64,000 nt of DNA. Origin: Reichenbachiella faecimaris (GTDB taxonomy: Bacteria; Bacteroidota; Bacteroidia; Cytophagales; Cyclobacteriaceae). How positions within the stretch are numbered: position 1 is the first letter of the stretch; every line of letters begins with the position of its first letter. Below, one piece after another: positions 25,476 through 35,950 of the stretch. Where the stretch lies: the NCBI RefSeq assembly GCF_900176375.1, contig NZ_FWYF01000002.1:346161-410160 (forward strand), written 5' to 3'. The position numbers and the translations under genes are program-made. The notes below the pieces were generated by a model. It was not told the origin of the DNA. It did not search any database and was given only the letters and a program-made list of their open reading frames with translations.

Positions 25476-26474
25476 ATGGTAAAAATTGGCGACATAGAAT
25501 TAGGAGACTTCCCGCTTTTACTGGCACCTATGGAAGACGTGAGTGATCCTCCATTTCGAGCAGTATGTAAAGAGAACGGAGCAGACCTGATGTATACAGA
25601 GTTTATTTCCTCAGAAGCACTTATCCGTGACGCTGCTAAAAGTATTCAAAAGCTCGACATCTATGACTATGAGCGCCCCATTGGCATTCAAATCTTTGGC
25701 GAAAAAATAGAATCCATGCGCGAAGCTGCAGCCATTGCAGAAGAAGCTAATCCTGAATTGGTGGATATCAACTACGGTTGCCCAGTTAAGAAAGTAGCCT
25801 GTAAAGGTGCTGGGGCAGGTATCTTGCTCGACATCCCTAAGATGCAGAAAATGACTGAGGAGATCGTGAAGCGAGTAAGCAAGCCAGTGACCGTTAAAAC
25901 TCGTCTCGGCTGGGATCACGACACTATTAAAATCGTAGAAGTGGCTAAACGCCTACAAGACGTGGGTATTCAAGCGCTCAGCATTCACGGAAGAACTCGT
26001 CAGCAAATGTACAAGGGTGAGGCAGATTGGAATCCTATTGCCGAAGTCAAGAATCATCCAGATATTCATATTCCTATTTTTGGCAATGGAGACATAGACT
26101 CTCCTCAAAAAGCCAAACAATATCGCGAACAATATGGTGTGGATGGCATCATGATTGGCCGAGCGGCTATTGGTAATCCCTGGATTTTCAACCAAATCAA
26201 GCACTACTTTAAAACAGGAGAAGAACTAGCACCCCCCACTTTGTCTGAAAGAATGAACGCGGTTCGTAGCCATTTGAAATTCTCTATAGAATGGAAAGGA
26301 GAAAAAAAGGGAATTTTTGAAATGAGAAGACACTACACCAACTATTTCAGAGGGATTCCAGGATTCAAACCTTTCAGAGCACGGCTGGTAGAGTCCCCCA
26401 CCTTCGAAGCCACTTCAGACATATTGAATGAAGTGGAAGATGTCTTTCAAAATGCAAGCCTAATGATTCAATGA
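25476..26474 (+). CDS. dusB: tRNA-dihydrouridine synthase
   Basis: 332 residues from the ATG at 25476; a TTG at 25458 is in frame but gives an unusual leader. The enzyme uses FMN to reduce specific uridines in tRNA. The catalytic cysteine is in NYGCPVKKVACKGAGAGIL near 96-114, and the FMN-binding signatures LAPMEDVSDPPFRA, HGRTRQQMYKG and GNGDIDSP are in order. Length and N-terminus match DusB. Its last bases overlap the EamA transporter start by 4 (ATGA), so the two are co-translated. Confidence 0.95.
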   Translation: MVKIGDIELGDFPLLLAPMEDVSDPPFRAVCKENGADLMYTEFISSEALIRDAAKSIQKLDIYDYERPIGIQIFGEKIESMREAAAIAEEANPELVDINYGCPVKKVACKGAGAGILLDIPKMQKMTEEIVKRVSKPVTVKTRLGWDHDTIKIVEVAKRLQDVGIQALSIHGRTRQQMYKGEADWNPIAEVKNHPDIHIPIFGNGDIDSPQKAKQYREQYGVDGIMIGRAAIGNPWIFNQIKHYFKTGEELAPPTLSERMNAVRSHLKFSIEWKGEKKGIFEMRRHYTNYFRGIPGFKPFRARLVESPTFEATSDILNEVEDVFQNASLMIQ

Positions 26475-27358
26475 GTGACGAACAAAACTCGCCAGGACTG
26501 GTCTCTTGGCTGTTACTCGTTTTATTGGCACTGGTTTGGGGCAGCTCATTTATCCTCATCAAAAAAAGCCTATTGACCTTCTCGGCAGGCGAAGTTGGGA
26601 CGCTAAGAATGTTTATTGCGTTTTTGGGATTATCTCCATTTGCACTTCCTGTGCTCAAAAAGATAGAAAGAAAAAGACTCCCCGTACTTTTCTTAGTAGG
26701 ATTCGTAGGCAGTTTGCTTCCTGCTATTCTTTTTGCTATTGCTCAAACGCAACTCGAAAGTGCAATTACAGGAGTGATTAATGCCATGACACCCGTTTTT
26801 GTCTTGTTGATTGGATTAATATTCTTTCATCACAAAATCAAAACAATCAATGCCATTGGTATAACTATTGGATTTATTGGTTGCTCATTCATCATGCTGG
26901 GAGGCGCATATTTCGATTTGTCAGGAGTCAATTTATACGCCCTGTTTGTAATTGCAGCTACAGTCATGTATGGCACAAGTGTCAACCTGATCAAACATTA
27001 TTTGACTGACATTCGCTCCTTGCATATTACAGCTATATCATTTACGCTTGTCAGCCCAATCAGCCTGGGATATCTGCTTATCGCAACAGATTTTTTGGAT
27101 AAAGCAGCCTCAGACCCAAATTTCTTGCCTGGCTTGGCCTACGTGTCTACTCTTGCGTTAGTCGGCACGGCCATGGCCTTAGTTATTTTCAATAAATTGG
27201 TAAAAACAGCTTCCCCCATTTTTGCTAGTTCCGTCACTTATGTCATCCCTATTGTGGCTATTGGCTGGGGGTTGGTAGATGATGAAGTGCTCAATGCCTA
27301 TCAAATTTTTGGAATTGGGATTGTATTGGCGGGTGTCTATCTTGCCAACAAAAAGTAA
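26471..27358 (+). CDS. EamA/DMT superfamily transporter
   Basis: 295 residues with ten predicted membrane segments arranged as two EamA repeats (about 10-140 and 150-290). The N-terminal signature VWGSSFILIK is typical of drug/metabolite exporters. The substrate cannot be deduced; small metabolites or amino acids are usual. It is coupled to dusB by an ATGA overlap, and the next gene starts 5 bases after it, so the three form an operon. Confidence 0.93.
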   Translation: MSDEQNSPGLVSWLLLVLLALVWGSSFILIKKSLLTFSAGEVGTLRMFIAFLGLSPFALPVLKKIERKRLPVLFLVGFVGSLLPAILFAIAQTQLESAITGVINAMTPVFVLLIGLIFFHHKIKTINAIGITIGFIGCSFIMLGGAYFDLSGVNLYALFVIAATVMYGTSVNLIKHYLTDIRSLHITAISFTLVSPISLGYLLIATDFLDKAASDPNFLPGLAYVSTLALVGTAMALVIFNKLVKTASPIFASSVTYVIPIVAIGWGLVDDEVLNAYQIFGIGIVLAGVYLANKK

Positions 27359-27363
27359 TCTCA

Positions 27364-28197
27364 ATGGAGGAAATAGAAAATTTCACCCTTACGGCTAAAG
27401 ATGGCACTTCTCTATATGGTCGCGAGTGGCTGATCGAAAACCCTAAAGCTGCCATTTGCCTCGTACACGGTCTGGGTGAACACATAGGACGATACGAGCA
27501 CGTTGCTGAATTTTTCAACTCCCATCAAATTTCTTTTTTTGCTTTTGACCTCCGCGGACATGGTAGATCAGAAGGCAAACGTGGTCACACTCCCTCCCAT
27601 TATATGCTAGTTGACGACGTAGAAGAATTGCTAATGTTCGCGCGTGCGGAATACAATGACGTACCACTTTTTTTATACGGTCATAGTTTGGGTGGTAATA
27701 TTGCAACCAATTATGTGCTCAAAAAGAACATCAATGAACTGACTGGTGCCATCATCTCCTCACCTTGGTTGGCACTGGCATTAGAGCCTCCTGCATTCCA
27801 GATGAAGCTGGCCAAATTCGTTTCAGGTTTCTTACCCTCTCTGACCCAATCCAACGGGCTTGACGTAAAACATCTCACCAATGATGATGCAATTAATCAG
27901 GCTTATAAAAAGGATCCTTTGGTTCATGATAAAATCTCCACAAAGCTATTTACAGAGTGCTATAGAGAAGGGCTATGGGCATTGGAAAATTCGCAAAAGA
28001 ATAAGATTCCTCTTTTGATCTTTCATGGCACTGAAGACCGAATCACTTCACCAGATGCATCAAAAACATTCGCAGAAAACATTGGCGAACTAGCCACTTA
28101 TCATCAATGGCCTGGCATCAAACACGAGCCACATAATGATGTGAAAAAAGAGGAGGTCCTAGAAACGATTTTTAAGTGGGTCAAGGAGCAGGTTTGA
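27364..28197 (+). CDS. Alpha/beta hydrolase, monoacylglycerol-lipase-like
   Basis: 277 residues without signal peptide. The fold signatures are the oxyanion strand VHGLGEHIGRYEHV near 36, the nucleophile elbow GHSLGG near 107, the acid in HGTEDRITSP near 222, and the histidine in GIKHEPHND near 251. The pattern HGLGEHxxRY is typical of monoglyceride lipases and lysophospholipases (Hydrolase_4), which cut fatty acids from glycerides. Co-transcription with dusB and the EamA gene is likely from a 5-base gap, but gives no functional hint. Confidence 0.9.
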   Translation: MEEIENFTLTAKDGTSLYGREWLIENPKAAICLVHGLGEHIGRYEHVAEFFNSHQISFFAFDLRGHGRSEGKRGHTPSHYMLVDDVEELLMFARAEYNDVPLFLYGHSLGGNIATNYVLKKNINELTGAIISSPWLALALEPPAFQMKLAKFVSGFLPSLTQSNGLDVKHLTNDDAINQAYKKDPLVHDKISTKLFTECYREGLWALENSQKNKIPLLIFHGTEDRITSPDASKTFAENIGELATYHQWPGIKHEPHNDVKKEEVLETIFKWVKEQV

Positions 28198-28208
28198 ATT
28201 GACTGACC

Positions 28209-28331
28209 CGTCATTACCCGACGACAGTTCGGGTAATCCCTTTCGGATCGCTGAATAACCGAGCTACAGCTTTTTGCCTCAAGAGATTACCCGAATGTGA
28301 TTTTCTCCGTCTATCCCATCGGGTAATGACG
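28209..28331. repeat. Large imperfect palindrome, repeat-element candidate
   Basis: Outer arms of 13 bases, CGTCATTACCCGA (28209-28221) and its complement (28319-28331), are perfect. Inside, the 9-base core ATTACCCGA appears again in both directions (28229-28237 inverted and 28286-28294 direct), so alternative local or long-range hairpins are possible. Nine or more T residues follow at 28333, giving a terminator on the plus strand. The body of about 100 bases between the arms has no ORF. It looks like a small dispersed palindromic element. Confidence 0.55.
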
Positions 28332-28379
28332 TGTTTTTTTTTGGATAGCCAGAGCTTGCTAAGTCTAAGCACGATATCC

Positions 28380-28733
28380 TCATAATTTGTCACTTTTGTA
28401 AATCATAGTCTTAACCCAATCTAATTCCGCTCTATAATAATTGATTGTTGAGTGATTGGTATTTAATACTTTGGTTTCCATTGATATACCTGCTAAGATT
28501 CCAGACAAATAGGTTTCATATCTCCGAAATGCAGATTTTGCACCCTCTGAATCATTCATCCTTAACATAATTAAACCTTGCTGTTTATCTGCCAAGGAAG
28601 AAGGCAGGACATTCAGTTTCTTTGCTCTTTCAATAAAGCCTAACGCATTTCTATTCATTAACGGGGTATTATGCATTCTCATAATTAGCATTGCTTTATC
28701 GCCATCGTTGGTGTTGTCACCAACGAGCCTCAA
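28380..28733 (-). CDS. Hypothetical protein, possibly truncated
   Basis: 117 residues starting with TTG at 28733, 10 bases after the mazG stop. The first ATG in frame would be residue 15 (28691). The N-terminal half reads like two helices of a TPR-like repeat (KAMLIMRMHNTP...ALGFIERAKKL), and the C-terminal part is amphipathic. The protein starts abruptly, without a natural N-terminal cap, so it may be the remnant of a longer gene or an independent small helical protein. No family recognised. Confidence 0.45.
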   Translation of the reverse strand: MRLVGDNTNDGDKAMLIMRMHNTPLMNRNALGFIERAKKLNVLPSSLADKQQGLIMLRMNDSEGAKSAFRRYETYLSGILAGISMETKVLNTNHSTINYYRAELDWVKTMIYKSDKL

Positions 28734-28743
28734 CCGCTCTAGT

Positions 28744-29088
28744 CTAATTCTCCGGCGGCTTCTGCTTCCAGAGCTTTTTGTTTTCCTTGTGGCGGGTGGA
28801 GTCGCGTTTGGTTTTCTTTTGGACGTTTTTTTCTAGAGCCTGAGTCAAATCTATCCCTGTTTGATTAGCCAGGCACATGACTACCCAGAGTACGTCGGCT
28901 AGTTCGTCACCCAAATCAGCTTCTGCTTCTTTATCTTTGAAAGACTGATCCCCATATTTTCGAGAAATGATCCTTGCCAGCTCACCTACCTCCTCTGTAA
29001 GTACAGCCAAATTGGTGAGTTCACTGAAGTAGCCTCCGTGCTTCTTGATCCAATCATCTACCAGCGCCTGTGCATCCTCAATCGTCAT
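28744..29088 (-). CDS. MazG-like nucleotide pyrophosphohydrolase
   Basis: 114 residues, a single all-alpha MazG/NTP-PPase domain. The metal-binding pattern ExxE is in TEEVGELARII near 29-39, and the second pair is in ADLGDELADVLW near 57-68. Such enzymes hydrolyse non-canonical nucleoside triphosphates to the monophosphate and protect the nucleotide pool. It overlaps the dtd stop by one base (TAATG), so translation is coupled to dtd. Confidence 0.93.
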   Translation of the reverse strand: MTIEDAQALVDDWIKKHGGYFSELTNLAVLTEEVGELARIISRKYGDQSFKDKEAEADLGDELADVLWVVMCLANQTGIDLTQALEKNVQKKTKRDSTRHKENKKLWKQKPPEN

Positions 29089-29540
29089 TACTGTTTGTTT
29101 TTAGAATCTATCATAATAGTCACCGGACCATCATTGGTCAGACTCACTTTCATATCAGCACCAAATTCTCCTGTCTGAATCGACTTGCCCAGCTCTGTTT
29201 CCAGCTGCTCAATAAACTTCTCATACAACGGGATGGCTATCTCTGGCTTGGCTGCTTTGATGTAAGATGGGCGATTGCCTTTCTTGGTACTTGCATGCAA
29301 AGTAAACTGGCTAATCAACAAAATGTCACCCTCTACGTCCAACACACTTTTGTTCATGATGCCAAACTCATCATCGAAAATCCTCAGATTACAAACCTTG
29401 CGCGTAAGCCAGTCTATGTCTTCTTGATCATCAGCTTCTTCGATACCAAGTAGAATCATCAAGCCCATGTCAATTTGCCCTACTATTTCCTGATTGATTT
29501 TTACTGACGCCTCAGACGTCCGCTGTAACACTGTTATCAC
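29088..29540 (-). CDS. dtd: D-aminoacyl-tRNA deacylase
   Basis: 150 residues, the normal length. It removes D-amino acids and wrongly charged glycine from tRNA. The two active-site motifs are present: SQFTLHA near 77-83 and the NxGPVT motif as NDGPVTIM near 136. The start overlaps the upstream NAD-binding gene by 29 bases, and the stop overlaps mazG by one base, so all three genes form a compact operon. Confidence 0.96.
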   Translation of the reverse strand: MITVLQRTSEASVKINQEIVGQIDMGLMILLGIEEADDQEDIDWLTRKVCNLRIFDDEFGIMNKSVLDVEGDILLISQFTLHASTKKGNRPSYIKAAKPEIAIPLYEKFIEQLETELGKSIQTGEFGADMKVSLTNDGPVTIMIDSKNKQ

Positions 29541-30219
29541 CTTTGTATTCTTTGGTGTGTGCTATTCTTTTCATTTCTAGTGGCTTGTGTACATGTGTAC
29601 CAGTCTCTCCGCTCAATGCCACGTAGAACATAGACCTCGCTACTTCGCTCCCCTCAATGGCCCAGAATTTTAATCTCGAACCAATGATAAAAAAGGACAA
29701 TACGCCAGAAGCCACTTTGGCAAGTTCTTCCCAAAGTCTAAAGTTCTTTCGATACCCCAAAAGCAATGACGGTTGGAATATATGAAGTGCTCTTAGGTTC
29801 AATTCTTTTAACGCATCTTCTACTTGACCTTTTACGGCATTGTAAAAAAGTCCTGATTGTGCATTGGCACCGTAAGAAGAGACGATATGAAACTGATCAC
29901 ACATACTATCCTCTTTAGACATTTTAGCCAATTCCATGGTGTAGGTAAAATCGACTCTATAGAAAGCCTCTTTAGATTTGGCCATCTCCATGGTGGTACC
30001 TATGCAGCAGTAATAATCGTTTGCCGAAATCTGATCTTTGTAATTGGCTAAGTCATCAAAATTGATGAGCAATTCTTCGATTCGATTGTCTTTTACACTT
30101 GGAGAACTTCTCCCAACAATTAATATTTTCGAGTAATGATCATTTTCCAAAAGCACATTTAAGAGCTCTCTTCCAACCAATCCTGTGGCACCTACGATCA
30201 ATGCTGTTCTGCTTGACAT
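29512..30219 (-). CDS. NAD(P)-binding short-chain-like protein (HTATIP2-type)
   Basis: 235 residues. The N-terminus is a Rossmann fold with ALIVGATGLVGRELL near 6-20. A central segment, AKMSKEDSMCDQFHIVSSYGANAQS, and a YNAVKGQVEDAL helix carry the Tyr-x3-Lys pair. The pattern resembles NAD(P)H-binding proteins related to human TIP30/HTATIP2 and bacterial YbjT-like proteins; substrates are not known. It is first in the operon with dtd and mazG (29-base overlap). Confidence 0.88.
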   Translation of the reverse strand: MSSRTALIVGATGLVGRELLNVLLENDHYSKILIVGRSSPSVKDNRIEELLINFDDLANYKDQISANDYYCCIGTTMEMAKSKEAFYRVDFTYTMELAKMSKEDSMCDQFHIVSSYGANAQSGLFYNAVKGQVEDALKELNLRALHIFQPSLLLGYRKNFRLWEELAKVASGVLSFFIIGSRLKFWAIEGSEVARSMFYVALSGETGTHVHKPLEMKRIAHTKEYKGDNSVTADV

Positions 30220-30324
30220 GTATTTCTAATTAGAAGTCGTTTAAATTAGATAGTTAGCCAACAAGATACAAAAAAATTCATAAACTCGCCGCCAATTTTA
30301 GTGCCTGTCAAAATAGACTAGACA

Positions 30325-30357
30325 CAAAAAAAGCCATGAATTAAAATTCATGGCTTT
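30325..30357 (-). terminator. Intrinsic terminator of the atpDC operon
   Basis: AAAGCCATGAAT (30330-30341) and ATTCATGGCTTT (30346-30357) form a perfect 12-bp stem with a TAAA loop. On the minus strand the stem is followed by a run of T residues (the A run 30325-30331 on the plus strand). It lies 23 bases after the atpC stop. Confidence 0.9.
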
Positions 30358-30379
30358 CCCTATATTTTTACACCTGACT

Positions 30380-30637
30380 TTACTCCCCGATTGACTCGGC
30401 TAGTACTAAAATTTTATTGTTTAGCACTTCTACGACTCCACCATCTATACTAAAATGTATTTCTTCGGTTTTCTTGTCATGCAGTCTCAAAATCTTCACA
30501 TCACCTTTCCCTACAGAACTAACCAAAGGGGCGTGATCGTTAAGAACCTGAAACGAACCATCGCTTCCAGGAAACATGGCAGATTCTACCTCTCCTTCAA
30601 AAACGTTTTCGTCTGGTGTGATTATTTCTAAATACAT
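30380..30637 (-). CDS. atpC: F1F0 ATP synthase epsilon subunit
   Basis: 85 residues: only the N-terminal beta-sandwich domain of epsilon, without the C-terminal helical hairpin found in E. coli (about 139 residues). This short form is usual in Bacteroidota. Signatures are EIITPDENVFEGEVESAMFPGSDG and the LNDHAPLVSSVGKGDV segment. It couples rotation of the central stalk to the catalytic head. It follows atpD after 8 bases. The other ATP synthase genes are not in this window. Confidence 0.95.
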   Translation of the reverse strand: MYLEIITPDENVFEGEVESAMFPGSDGSFQVLNDHAPLVSSVGKGDVKILRLHDKKTEEIHFSIDGGVVEVLNNKILVLAESIGE

Positions 30638-30645
30638 AGTGTGAA

Positions 30646-32193
<1,548 letters not shown>

Positions 32194-32256
32194 TCAAAGT
32201 GCGAAGTTAAGGTAATAATTGAGTTTTCGCCAAGTATCCGACTTCTTTTTACGTAG

Positions 32257-33474
32257 TTAGGATTTAAGCGAAATGCGAAAGGTAGTTCCACGATTCACAT
32301 CCGAACGCTTCACATAGATTTTCCCTTTATGATAGTTTTCTATAATTCGTTTGACCAAAGTTAATCCTAGTCCCCATCCGCGTTTTTTGGTCGTATAGCC
32401 TGGTTGGAATATTTTCTGAATACCAGCCTTGGTCATGCCCTTGCCAGTATCTGAAATGTCTATGATGACATGGCCTTCGTTAGCCTTCAAAACTTTGATG
32501 TGTATCTTGCCTTCTCCTCCCATGGCATCCACTGCATTTTTGCAAAGATTCTCTATTACCCATTCAAAAAGTGGTTTATTGATATTGGCCTCAAGCTCTC
32601 TATTGGGAAAACAAACCAAGGTGAATTCCACTCGGGTAGAAATTCTCCTTTTGAGATAATTCAACGTTTCTTCAATCAGGTTATAAACATTGGTGCTTTC
32701 AAGAATGGGCTCTGACCCAATATTTGAAAATCTAGAGGTGATCATATTCAGACGCTCGACATCTTTCTCCAGTTCTACAATCATATCCATGTCTTTGAGC
32801 TTTTCGTCAGACTTGAGATATTCTACCCATGCCATCAAAGAAGATAGTGGGGTTCCCAGTTGGTGGGCTGTTTCTTTGGCCAGGCCAACCCAGACTTTAT
32901 TTTGCTCTGCTGCCTTTGAATAGTTGAAAACCAAAAAGGCAATCATTCCAAAAATACCTATCACAAATAGCTGTGTTATGGGATAGTACTTCAACTGAGT
33001 AAGAAGCAAAGAATTTTTATAGTAAATGAATTGATAGCCTGTAATACTTCCATCCCTACGTAGTGTGACCAACAGGGGCTCATGTTCCTCCTCCATTTCT
33101 CGAATTTCAGTAAGCAAAATTCGATTGCGTTCTTTTCTAGTAGCCGCTCTATCTGCCGCTGGGATATTCTTATACTCCAGAGGGTTCCCCAGCTCGTCAG
33201 CCATAACTACAGGAATAGACTTATTCGAAAGAATTATCTCATCAAAAATGAAATTGAGATCTGTATTGTTTTCCTGATTGGCAAAGTATTCAAGCGTATT
33301 TGCATAAAGAGCAATCAATTTTTCTTCACGCGCCTTGATCTGCTCAACTAAAACATTGGTATAGTAAATGGAGACGATACTAATGACTATTGATATGGCT
33401 AAAACCACCCATTTGAATTTGGATCGGTTTCTGTACAAATCGAGTTGGGTGCTGTCGTATAATTTGGAAGCCAT
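32257..33474 (-). CDS. Membrane sensor histidine kinase
   Basis: 405 residues from the ATG at 33474. A TTG at 33498 is in frame, but it overlaps the -7 element, so it cannot be the start. Two membrane segments (about 20-40 and 155-175 from the ATG) enclose a periplasmic sensor domain. The H box is KETAHQLGTPLSSL, followed by an N box NLCKNAVDAM, G1 DTGKGM and G2 GWGLGLTLV. The H box variant AHQLGTPLSS is a Bacteroidota subtype. No response regulator is adjacent, so the partner is unknown. Its neighbour atpD ends more than 100 bases away and is not coupled. Confidence 0.92.
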   Translation of the reverse strand: MASKLYDSTQLDLYRNRSKFKWVVLAISIVISIVSIYYTNVLVEQIKAREEKLIALYANTLEYFANQENNTDLNFIFDEIILSNKSIPVVMADELGNPLEYKNIPAADRAATRKERNRILLTEIREMEEEHEPLLVTLRRDGSITGYQFIYYKNSLLLTQLKYYPITQLFVIGIFGMIAFLVFNYSKAAEQNKVWVGLAKETAHQLGTPLSSLMAWVEYLKSDEKLKDMDMIVELEKDVERLNMITSRFSNIGSEPILESTNVYNLIEETLNYLKRRISTRVEFTLVCFPNRELEANINKPLFEWVIENLCKNAVDAMGGEGKIHIKVLKANEGHVIIDISDTGKGMTKAGIQKIFQPGYTTKKRGWGLGLTLVKRIIENYHKGKIYVKRSDVNRGTTFRISLKS

Positions 33475-33495
33475 ATAGAATGAGTACCTATGCGG

Positions 33496-33503
33496 CAAAT
33501 ATA
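33496..33503 (-). promoter_or_regulatory. Candidate -7 element for the histidine kinase gene
   Basis: On the minus strand TATATTTG followed by CC lies 22 bases before the ATG at 33474. It overlaps the in-frame TTG at 33498 and so decides the start. Confidence 0.55.
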
Positions 33504-33597
33504 GGATTTGAAATAACTTTGACTCGTTTATTTTAAAATTTTCGGCCTGCGTTCCAATGGTTTAAGATATTTTTAGGCAAGCCAATTGAAATCAACT

Positions 33598-35889
33598 ATG
33601 TATTCACTTTCTGTGAAACCTTATCTATTTTACCTCCTTCTACTAGTCTCCGTGTCAGTAAATGGTCAAAAGGTAGCCTTGGTTTTAAGTGGGGGCGGTG
33701 CAAAGGGAATTGCTCATGCAGGTGTTTTAAAAGCACTTGAAGAGCATAATATCCCCGTTGACTATGTGGTTGGTACTTCTATGGGCAGTATTGTTGGGGG
33801 ATTTTATGCTGCAGGTTATACGCCAGAGCAAATTAAGAATCTGGCATTATCTCAGGATTTGCAGGATTGGGTAGATGGCATCATTGATGAAAAATATCAA
33901 TACAGCTTTCATGAAAACCCTCCAGATCCTTCATGGCTCACTGTGAAATTGGATTTTGATTCAGCCTTTGAGTCTAGTTTTGACCCGTCTCTAGATAGAG
34001 ATTTTGTTTTAAATATTAATCTAGCCCAGCGACTGCAACATGCCTCGTATGTCTGTGATGGAAACTATGACAGTTTATTTGTGCCATTCAGAGCTATAGC
34101 TTCCAACATTTTTATGGAAGAACAAGTGATTCTTGACAGTGGGGTGCTTTATGAGTCCATACGCTCTTCCATGGCTATTCCTTTACTTTATCGACCCGTG
34201 CGGATCAATGGTGAACTACTTTTTGATGGTGGCGTTTACAACAATTTCCCAATCGTACCTGCAAAAAAAGAATTCAACCCTGATGTCACTATAGGGGTGA
34301 ATGTGGGGAGTAAGGTTTTAAAAAAATATCCTAAAGATGACGATGAGAAATTGTTGGCTGAATCTTTACTCTTTTTTATGCTAAACAAAGGAGACCCTTC
34401 GAAACTGGACAGTTCTGATGTTTTTATAGATGTAAATCTTTCAAAATATAGTACACTGGATTTTGAAAAGGCTAATGAAATCTATGAGATTGGGTATCAA
34501 ACTGCTCTTAGTCAAATTGATGAAATTCAAAGTAAAATCAAACGTCGAGTAGCAGCCGACAGCTTGCAAGAAAGAAGAGTAGCATTCTTAAACCGGCAAA
34601 TGCGGCATTATTTTGACACGGTTCAAGTTGATGGGTTTAGTAAGAAAACATCTCAATACATTACCAACGTCTTTGATAAGGACAAATCCTTTGAGTTTGA
34701 ACAGGCCAAAAGAGCATACTACAGGCTGATTGACAATGACTATTTCATTAACATATTTCCCAGCTATTCTAAGGACGAGCACTATGCATTTCGCCTATCT
34801 GGCAATCCCAACCCAAGACTCAAAGCCAAAATAGGTGGCAGTCTAACTTCACGCAATATCTCTTACATGTACCTGGGATTTGATTTCAAAAGACTTACTC
34901 GCATACTGGAGGAATATGAACTGAAACTCTTTGCTGGGCCTTTTTATGAGTCTATGTACTTCAAGAACAGATTTACACTCCCGGGCAAACGGCCTTTTTC
35001 TTTTGGCCCTACGATAGTTCTCAACCATCGAGATTATTTGAATTTAGCCGATTATTTGCTTGGCGAACCCGACCTGACCATTCTCGATAGAGTGGATAGA
35101 AAATTGGGACTTTTTTTTGGCTTCCCGCTAAATAGGAAATATGGTCTAAGTGCCGAAGTTTCGTATCTTTTAAACAAAGATAAATTTAGCAACCGACCGC
35201 AAATCAACACAAACGAAAACTTTGATGAACTACAATTGAAGGGCTTGCGGCTTGAAGCAAATCTATTCCACGACAACCTAAATTATCCACAGTTTGCTTC
35301 TGAAGGATCCAAGTTTGAATTCGCAATCAATCAATTTATTATAGAAAGTAGCTACACTCCAGGAGCAACTTCGGCAATCATAGCTTCAAAAAATGACAGG
35401 CAGTGGTTTACGACTAAGGTAGCTTCTGAAAGATATTACGCATTCAGTCGGAAATTCAGCTTAGGGACTATTGTAGAGATTCAATATTCTAATCAGCCTG
35501 TTTTAGGAACTACGAGAAGTACTGTCATAAACGCTACAGGGTTTTACCCTTTGCAAGACAGTAAAACTGTCTTATTAGAAAATTTCAGAGCTCGTCAATT
35601 TATTGCTGTTGGTTTAAAGAACGTGTGGTCCCCTACCAAAAATTTGCAGTTTCGGCTGGAGGGATACGTTTTTAATGCCACAGAAAATGTAGTAGGAGCA
35701 AATGGTGAAGTCCCAAAATTCGAAAGAGACTGGATAAACCCATCTTATGCGGCTACAACTGGGCTCGTATACCACTCCCTGATAGGTGCTGTAGGTTTTC
35801 ATATCAACTATTATGATGACCCCCAACATCAGTGGGGAGCCTTGCTGCATTTTGGTTACTTATTATTCAATGATCATTCATTAGAGTAA
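33598..35889 (+). CDS. Patatin-like phospholipase fused to an outer-membrane barrel
   Basis: 763 residues from the ATG at 33598; a TTG 4 codons upstream is less likely. After the signal peptide (ending near SVNGQ), the patatin domain carries GGGAKG (oxyanion) near 32, the nucleophile GTSMGS near 61, and the partner aspartate in FDGGVYNNFP near 210. The remaining 450 residues are beta-rich, with an end strand typical of an outer-membrane barrel of the BamA/D15 type. This is the PlpD-like arrangement, in which the barrel exports or anchors the lipase. The lipase acts on phospholipid, probably at the cell surface. The gene stands alone, 61 bases before the first OmpA-like gene. Confidence 0.92.
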   Translation: MYSLSVKPYLFYLLLLVSVSVNGQKVALVLSGGGAKGIAHAGVLKALEEHNIPVDYVVGTSMGSIVGGFYAAGYTPEQIKNLALSQDLQDWVDGIIDEKYQYSFHENPPDPSWLTVKLDFDSAFESSFDPSLDRDFVLNINLAQRLQHASYVCDGNYDSLFVPFRAIASNIFMEEQVILDSGVLYESIRSSMAIPLLYRPVRINGELLFDGGVYNNFPIVPAKKEFNPDVTIGVNVGSKVLKKYPKDDDEKLLAESLLFFMLNKGDPSKLDSSDVFIDVNLSKYSTLDFEKANEIYEIGYQTALSQIDEIQSKIKRRVAADSLQERRVAFLNRQMRHYFDTVQVDGFSKKTSQYITNVFDKDKSFEFEQAKRAYYRLIDNDYFINIFPSYSKDEHYAFRLSGNPNPRLKAKIGGSLTSRNISYMYLGFDFKRLTRILEEYELKLFAGPFYESMYFKNRFTLPGKRPFSFGPTIVLNHRDYLNLADYLLGEPDLTILDRVDRKLGLFFGFPLNRKYGLSAEVSYLLNKDKFSNRPQINTNENFDELQLKGLRLEANLFHDNLNYPQFASEGSKFEFAINQFIIESSYTPGATSAIIASKNDRQWFTTKVASERYYAFSRKFSLGTIVEIQYSNQPVLGTTRSTVINATGFYPLQDSKTVLLENFRARQFIAVGLKNVWSPTKNLQFRLEGYVFNATENVVGANGEVPKFERDWINPSYAATTGLVYHSLIGAVGFHINYYDDPQHQWGALLHFGYLLFNDHSLE

Positions 35890-35915
35890 ATTTTTAAAAA
35901 ATTGTAAATTACAGG

Positions 35916-35933
35916 TTATCAAACCTTTGATAA
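35916..35933. promoter_or_regulatory. Perfect palindrome upstream of an OmpA-like gene, operator candidate
   Basis: TTATCAAA and TTTGATAA arms surround CC, an 18-base perfect palindrome, 17 bases before the ATG at 35951. It is not followed by a strong T run, so it may be a protein-binding site rather than a terminator for the patatin gene. Confidence 0.4.
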
Positions 35934-35950
35934 AAAGATCTACTTGAACT

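Noticed and set aside
33475-33498. Longer N-terminus for the second histidine kinase from TTG
   Set aside because: The TTG overlaps the -7 promoter element on the same strand, so it would not be in the transcript.
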